A DNA stretch of 64,000 nucleotides, taken from contig CM043958.1 of assembly GCA_014529385.2 (NCBI GenBank), positions 82,143,525 to 82,207,524 on the forward strand. The letters run 5' to 3'. The stretch comes from Adiantum capillus-veneris (taxonomy: Eukaryota > Streptophyta > Polypodiopsida > Polypodiales > Pteridaceae). The notes beneath the pieces were generated by a model, which was not told the origin of the DNA, made no database searches, and saw only the letters and a list, made by a program, of their open reading frames with translations. The first letter of the stretch is position 1; each line of letters starts with the position of its first letter. The position numbers and the translations under genes are program-made. Positions 60,129 to 64,000 of this stretch are shown piece after piece.

Positions 60129-61196
60129 CAACCAATATAGTGTGCAGCTAAAAGGATGGACCAATCAACTGACCCTTGAGGACGATGATATTTATGAAAC
60201 CCCGCCTAAATCGAAAATGACATTTAGGTGGAGGTTTCGTGAGAGCGCACTATTTCCACGTTCAATGACAGCAGAGAAGTTGTCTAGAGTCAACGATGAC
60301 TTAATGTATGAGAAGGTATAGGTGATGATCAAGGCGGAGCTGAGCCTTTTGAGGGTGAAATTGAAAAAGACATGTATGCAAATGCGGAGACTTACAAAAA
60401 AGCTATGTATGCAGATATGAGGAAAGAGTTAGACAAAGAGATGCTTAGTAAGCGTGACGAGATTTACACGTCATTGAAGGCTGAAATGCAGACGATTGTG
60501 AGGGCAGAAGTGAATGTAATGAAATGTGTGATGCAAAAAAGATTAGAGGATGCAAAAATAAGGGAGACCTCGCAGTTTGCAAAAATACCCTTGCAAAGGA
60601 GGGAGAAAATCAATCCTCAATGATAAAGGAGCTCGAAAGCATTAAGGAGCAAGTGAAAATTGTACGGGAAGAGGAAGAATAGAAGGCGCGAACAACCTCT
60701 TCACGGGTGGATCACCTATTCAAAACACAGGAGAAGGTTGATAAAGCTCAAAAGTGGATCGAAGACGCAAAGAAAGGAAAAGATAAGATGCCTGAAGCCA
60801 CAACGACGTCCACTATCATTAATATGACAATTGGGGAGGAGCAAAAGAGAAAGACTAGAACCCTTCATGTGCGTGCCACTGGTCTCAAAGATGTAGAAGA
60901 AGTGGTGCAAGAGCTCTTGAAGCACATGGGTATTTAGTTTGCAAGAAGGGAAGTGATGAGAAAGGAAGGCCCAAGGAAAGAGCACTCATTACACATTTCC
61001 CTACGGTGGAAGCTAGGAAGGAATTCCTGAAGAAGAGACCAGCACTCTAAGCAAACTGGGATATTTTTGGATGATGATCTCACTCTAGCACAGGTAGCAC
61101 ACATGCAAGAACTGATGCCAGAGATCAAGGCGGTGAGGGTGAAAGGAAAAATTGCTTTGTACTGGGGAGGGAGAGTAGACCTATGGGACCAGCCTT
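60129..61196 (+). pseudogene. LINE-I ORF1: coiled-coil and RRM-type protein
   Basis: Plus strand with several breaks. An N-terminal part (KGWTNQLTLEDDDIYETPP, MTFRWRFRES) is followed by a charged coiled coil (60372-60623: MRKELDKEMLSKRDEIY, SLKAEMQTIVRAEV), a second helical part (60707-60780), and a C-terminal domain (RTLHVRATGLKDVEEVVQEL, RALITHFPTVEARKEFLKKR, DDDLTLAQVAHMQELMP). This looks like a LINE ORF1 RRM plus C-terminal domain. It differs from the LINE-1 ORF1 at 13602-14378, so two LINE lineages are present. Confidence 0.7.
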
Positions 61197-61705
61197 AAAA
61201 TGGCAGCATGGAATTGTAATGGATCGATGAAGCTAGATGTAGGTGCATTTGAGGACAACTTTAATGGAAGAGACATTATTTTTTACTCGGAAACGCATTA
61301 GACTTCTGGCGGCACATTACCTAGAGTGACGGGTTACCATTGGGAGATTACTTGTAGGCAGGATGTGAGATCAACGCATAGAGGAAGGGAGTGATGAGGT
61401 GTGGCAGTCCTATTCATGGAGGAGCTTCAATCCCTCATTCGTATTGTTCGGAGAGATGAACAGGCCATATATATGTGGGTCAGAGTGAGAGCGGAGACAG
61501 GGAGGCCACTCTACATTGCAATATGCTATTTTCTCCCCAACACCTCTCATTATGCATCACCCAAGGGACAGTCACCCTACATGATATAGAACAAGGATAT
61601 CTGGGATTTCTCTAACGATGGAGCTGTCATTCTTTTGGGAGACTTTAATGCCAGGACGGGCCAGTCTCAGACAACTTTCTACGATACTTCAAAGGAGATG
61701 TTGAG
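61197..61705 (+). pseudogene. LINE-I ORF2 start: APE endonuclease, 3' truncated
   Basis: Begins KMAAWNCNGSMKLDVGAF (endonuclease motif WNCNG), then DIIFYSETH, a double stop near 61392, GVAVLFMEELQSLIRIVRR, TGRPLYIAICYFLPNTSHYA, a stop at 61588, and VILLGDFNARTGQSQTTF. It matches the LINE-A endonuclease closely and breaks off at about 61705. No reverse transcriptase follows. Confidence 0.85.
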
Positions 61706-62167
61706 ATGTCAGTGAAATGGGATTGGTCAAGTGTTCTGTCACAAGACGGGCACCACGTCCCAAAAAAAAAGAACAGATTGAACAGACTTTTAGCACTTCA
61801 ATAACAACTCAACTGAGAGAGAGAGAGAGAGAGACGACATGCGATACAGAGTGGCGGAATTCCACCCCAGAGAGTATTGGCCCCAAACCTTGGCGCCCCT
61901 TTCGGTATTTCTTTATATTGCATCAACACAGTACAAGCCGAAACTCCACACTCTGCACCTTCTCTAGGAAGCATGCCAGAGAATGAGCCCTTAGCACATA
62001 TTTAAAGGCCCTTGGCCTATGAAAAGAAGTTTACATGAAAAGACTTCAAACTCTAAGCTTCTGGTCCAAAAGCAATGCCAAAAAGCTGCCAGCATAAATC
62101 ACGGAATTCCGTACAACTGCAAGCGCAAAACACGAAAATCCGTACGACCTGCCACATCAATATTGTC
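61706..62167 (+). other. Unassigned sequence with a short (GA)n at 61818-61833
   Basis: No coding domain recognised between the broken LINE and the LTR element. Confidence 0.4.
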
Positions 62168-62333
62168 TGTTGGGTCCAAGCCCTTGTCGGTCAGCCTGTG
62201 GGAAAGCCTCTTATAGGCATGCAGTAGAAAGATCAGTTAAAGTAAAGTTTTGTATGGTTTTTTGTGGCTTTATATACATTGTAAGCTCTCTTAATCAAAA
62301 GATATAGAGAGTGATTCTTTTCTACTGTGTCGA

Positions 62334-62338
<5 letters not shown>

Positions 62339-62404
<66 letters not shown>
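62339..62404 (+). repeat. (CT)n microsatellite within the 5' LTR of LTR-N
   Basis: About 33 CT units between GAGTTTC and GTTCTTTCTCG. Confidence 0.95.
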
Positions 62405-62407
<3 letters not shown>

Positions 62408-62822
62408 CTTTCTCGCTGTACCTAGCCATGTCACCACCTCGGTACCACCCCCCATAACCGCTGCACCCAAAAACTGGTATCAGAGCTTTAACTCAAACCT
62501 CGGCTCTCGACTCAACACAACGCGGGTACAACCGCTTGCAGAGGGGTAGTCCGAATCTCGACCTGCAGCAAAATCGAAAGCAAACGCCATCAAACAGAGC
62601 GCCCTGGCTTACTGATTCAATCCCGACCCTTGAGCGACGTCCAATTCGGCCTCTAAGCCTGCCTACAAGAAGGTTTCGCCATCGCTCTGTGCTCTATTCG
62701 TCTCTCTGTAAACTCAAAATCGTCACTTGGGTTTCATTTCACACTGCATTTGAATTGGCCAACGTAATTAACCCTTTTTTTAAATAAGAGGGTTTTCACA
62801 CCCCCTTTGTGAAGCCGACACA

Positions 62823-63467
62823 ATGGCGAGCTTAGCAGTACAATATGAAGTCCATGTAATCCATATCATGAAGCTCAATAACATGATGAATGATCATGGC
62901 ATTTACAATTGGCAAAGGCTCTTAATTCCAATCTTGCATGCAAAGATGGTAGTGGGAAGGACTGGCTATGCTGAGGTGGATCCTTTTGTGAAGCGTGAGG
63001 TGGTCGTATCGTGTTTAGGGAATGACAAACCGTCTAAGCCTGCAAGGACCGAGGCAATCATTGCAGAAAGGTTTTTTAGAAAAGGAGTCATTGACTCTTT
63101 GAAGACGAGTTTGCAGTTGGATGATGCAAAGGAGGATTTGCAAAATATTCAAAAAGACTTCAGAGATTGGCAAAACCAACATGCCTTGTATGTGTTCAGG
63201 GTTGTTTCTCGATTTACATATGAGTTGTGCTCGAGGCACATGAAGAAGCGGAGATTTTGGAGCTATGTTGGTATTATGCCTACACATATTGGTATGTATG
63301 CAAACTTTCATTGTTCAAGAATTACGAGACATCGATGCTCACAACAACCAAGACGGATTTCCTTCGAGATGAATTTACATCGACTTGTTTGGTTTTTCGA
63401 AACCGATTATCATCATCATTATTTGTTTTGTCCTATTTTATGTCGGTTTTTCTATAGTCTATTGTAA
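62823..63467 (+). CDS. Open reading frame of LTR-N, unknown function
   Basis: ATG at 62823 (MASLAVQYEVHVIHIMKLNN), 214 codons, open to 63467. I do not recognise a domain. The first 50 residues (IYNWQRLLIPILHAKMVV) could be a diverged Gag start of the kind K.N..NY..W, but no zinc knuckle is present, and the C-terminal third, rich in His, Arg and aromatic residues, looks noncoding. A remnant gag is the likeliest reading. Confidence 0.4.
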   Translation: MASLAVQYEVHVIHIMKLNNMMNDHGIYNWQRLLIPILHAKMVVGRTGYAEVDPFVKREVVVSCLGNDKPSKPARTEAIIAERFFRKGVIDSLKTSLQLDDAKEDLQNIQKDFRDWQNQHALYVFRVVSRFTYELCSRHMKKRRFWSYVGIMPTHIGMYANFHCSRITRHRCSQQPRRISFEMNLHRLVWFFETDYHHHYLFCPILCRFFYSLL

Positions 63468-63873
63468 AAAACAATCATATATTTCCTGTCAAAAGCCTTG
63501 TAGTCGGTTATTGTCATGCTATTTCACTGTCATGCCAAATTTTGTATGGGTTATAGACACTGCCACATATGAGTGGTAAGACCCCCCAAATTATCAGTTT
63601 TTGCTCAAGTCCTATTTTGTCCTACTTCTCATGAGGTTACTGGGTACACCATAAACCCAAGGTTTGGCAGTGAACCAACAACTCCATTTTTGGTAGCTAA
63701 ATATTTTGGCCTACACCCTATCTGTTCAAGGGGGGGTTACTCATCTAGCACCAGGTTATGGATACACCAGAAATCCTTGGTTGTGAGAGAACCTAAAACT
63801 CACGGTTGCCGAGTATACCAAAAACTCGAGGTATCATGAGAGGGTCTGTCCAGTTCGGGCTTGAGGGGGGGAT

Positions 63874-64000
63874 TGTTGGGTCCAAGCCCTTGTCGGTCAG
63901 CCCATGGGAAAGCCTCTTATAGGTATGCAGTAGAAAGATCAGTTAAAGTCAAGTTTTGCATGGTTTTTTGTGGATTTATATACATTGTAAGCTCTCTTAA
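63874..64000 (+). repeat. 3' LTR of LTR-N (incomplete)
   Basis: First 127 bp of the LTR, matching 62168-62294, up to the end of the window. Confidence 0.88.

Larger units (their letters stand above)
62168..64000 (+). mobile_element. LTR-N, short LTR retrotransposon, probably non-autonomous, cut by the window end
   Basis: 5' LTR 62168 to about 62465 (TGTTGGGTCCAAGCCC ... ), containing a (CT)n tract at 62339-62404. A primer binding site TGGTATCAGAGC lies at 62475-62486. The 3' LTR starts at 63874 after a purine tract (GAGGGGGGGAT). Over the 127 visible bases the two LTRs differ at about six positions. The internal region is only about 1.4 kb and lacks protease, integrase and RT, so it must use proteins of other elements. 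The LTR start and primer site ally it with the copia elements here. Confidence 0.82.

Overview
This window comes from the nuclear genome of a land plant with a large, repeat-rich genome. It holds almost no host coding sequence and is filled with nested retrotransposons and DNA transposons of plant type: Ty1/copia, chromodomain Ty3/gypsy, non-chromodomain Ty3/gypsy, APE-type LINEs, a tRNA-derived SINE, hAT and Mutator-like elements. The only host gene I recognise is a pair of spliced exons for the C-terminal region of the exocyst subunit EXO84, at 40.7-41.1 kb. I cannot name the species; the element mix would suit a fern or another seed-free plant, but that is a guess.

Layout. 1-1075: 5' leader and 5' LTR of a minus-strand copia element, inserted in the reverse transcriptase of a plus-strand chromovirus. 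1076-6560: chromovirus pol, a 1.65-kb LTR, then chromovirus gag, so one LTR sits between two element copies. 6561-14660: a minus-strand LINE with an internal deletion, split by a young copia element (6894-12434, LTRs 212/213 identical). 14661-19500: a LINE 3' end, a minus-strand hAT transposase gene whose intron holds a truncated gypsy element, and a SINE. 19487-42420: a long run of LINE copies in the same orientation, each with a (GA)n tract at its 3' end as read on the plus strand. One copy is split by a 683-bp non-autonomous hAT element and again by a 9.3-kb nested gypsy complex with three LTRs. 40.7-41.1 kb: EXO84 exons. 43.6-44.1 kb: a Mutator-like MITE with a 9-bp target duplication. 44-57 kb: AT-rich sequence with old, heavily mutated gypsy and copia remains. 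57.4-61.7 kb: a decayed plus-strand copia followed by the 5' half of a LINE (ORF1 plus endonuclease). 62.2-64.0 kb: a short, probably non-autonomous LTR element whose 3' LTR runs off the window.

The most interesting signals are two. First, a LINE family ends in a (CT)n microsatellite instead of poly(A), carries a covarying 3' stem-loop, and appears to insert repeatedly into the (GA)n tracts left by earlier copies; a tRNA-derived SINE shares its terminal motif and tail. Second, two different copia elements carry the same pair of adjacent hairpins in their leaders, with compensatory base changes in both stems and a near-palindromic loop, as expected for an RNA dimerisation or packaging signal. 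All coding regions are broken by stops or frameshifts; no element looks intact.
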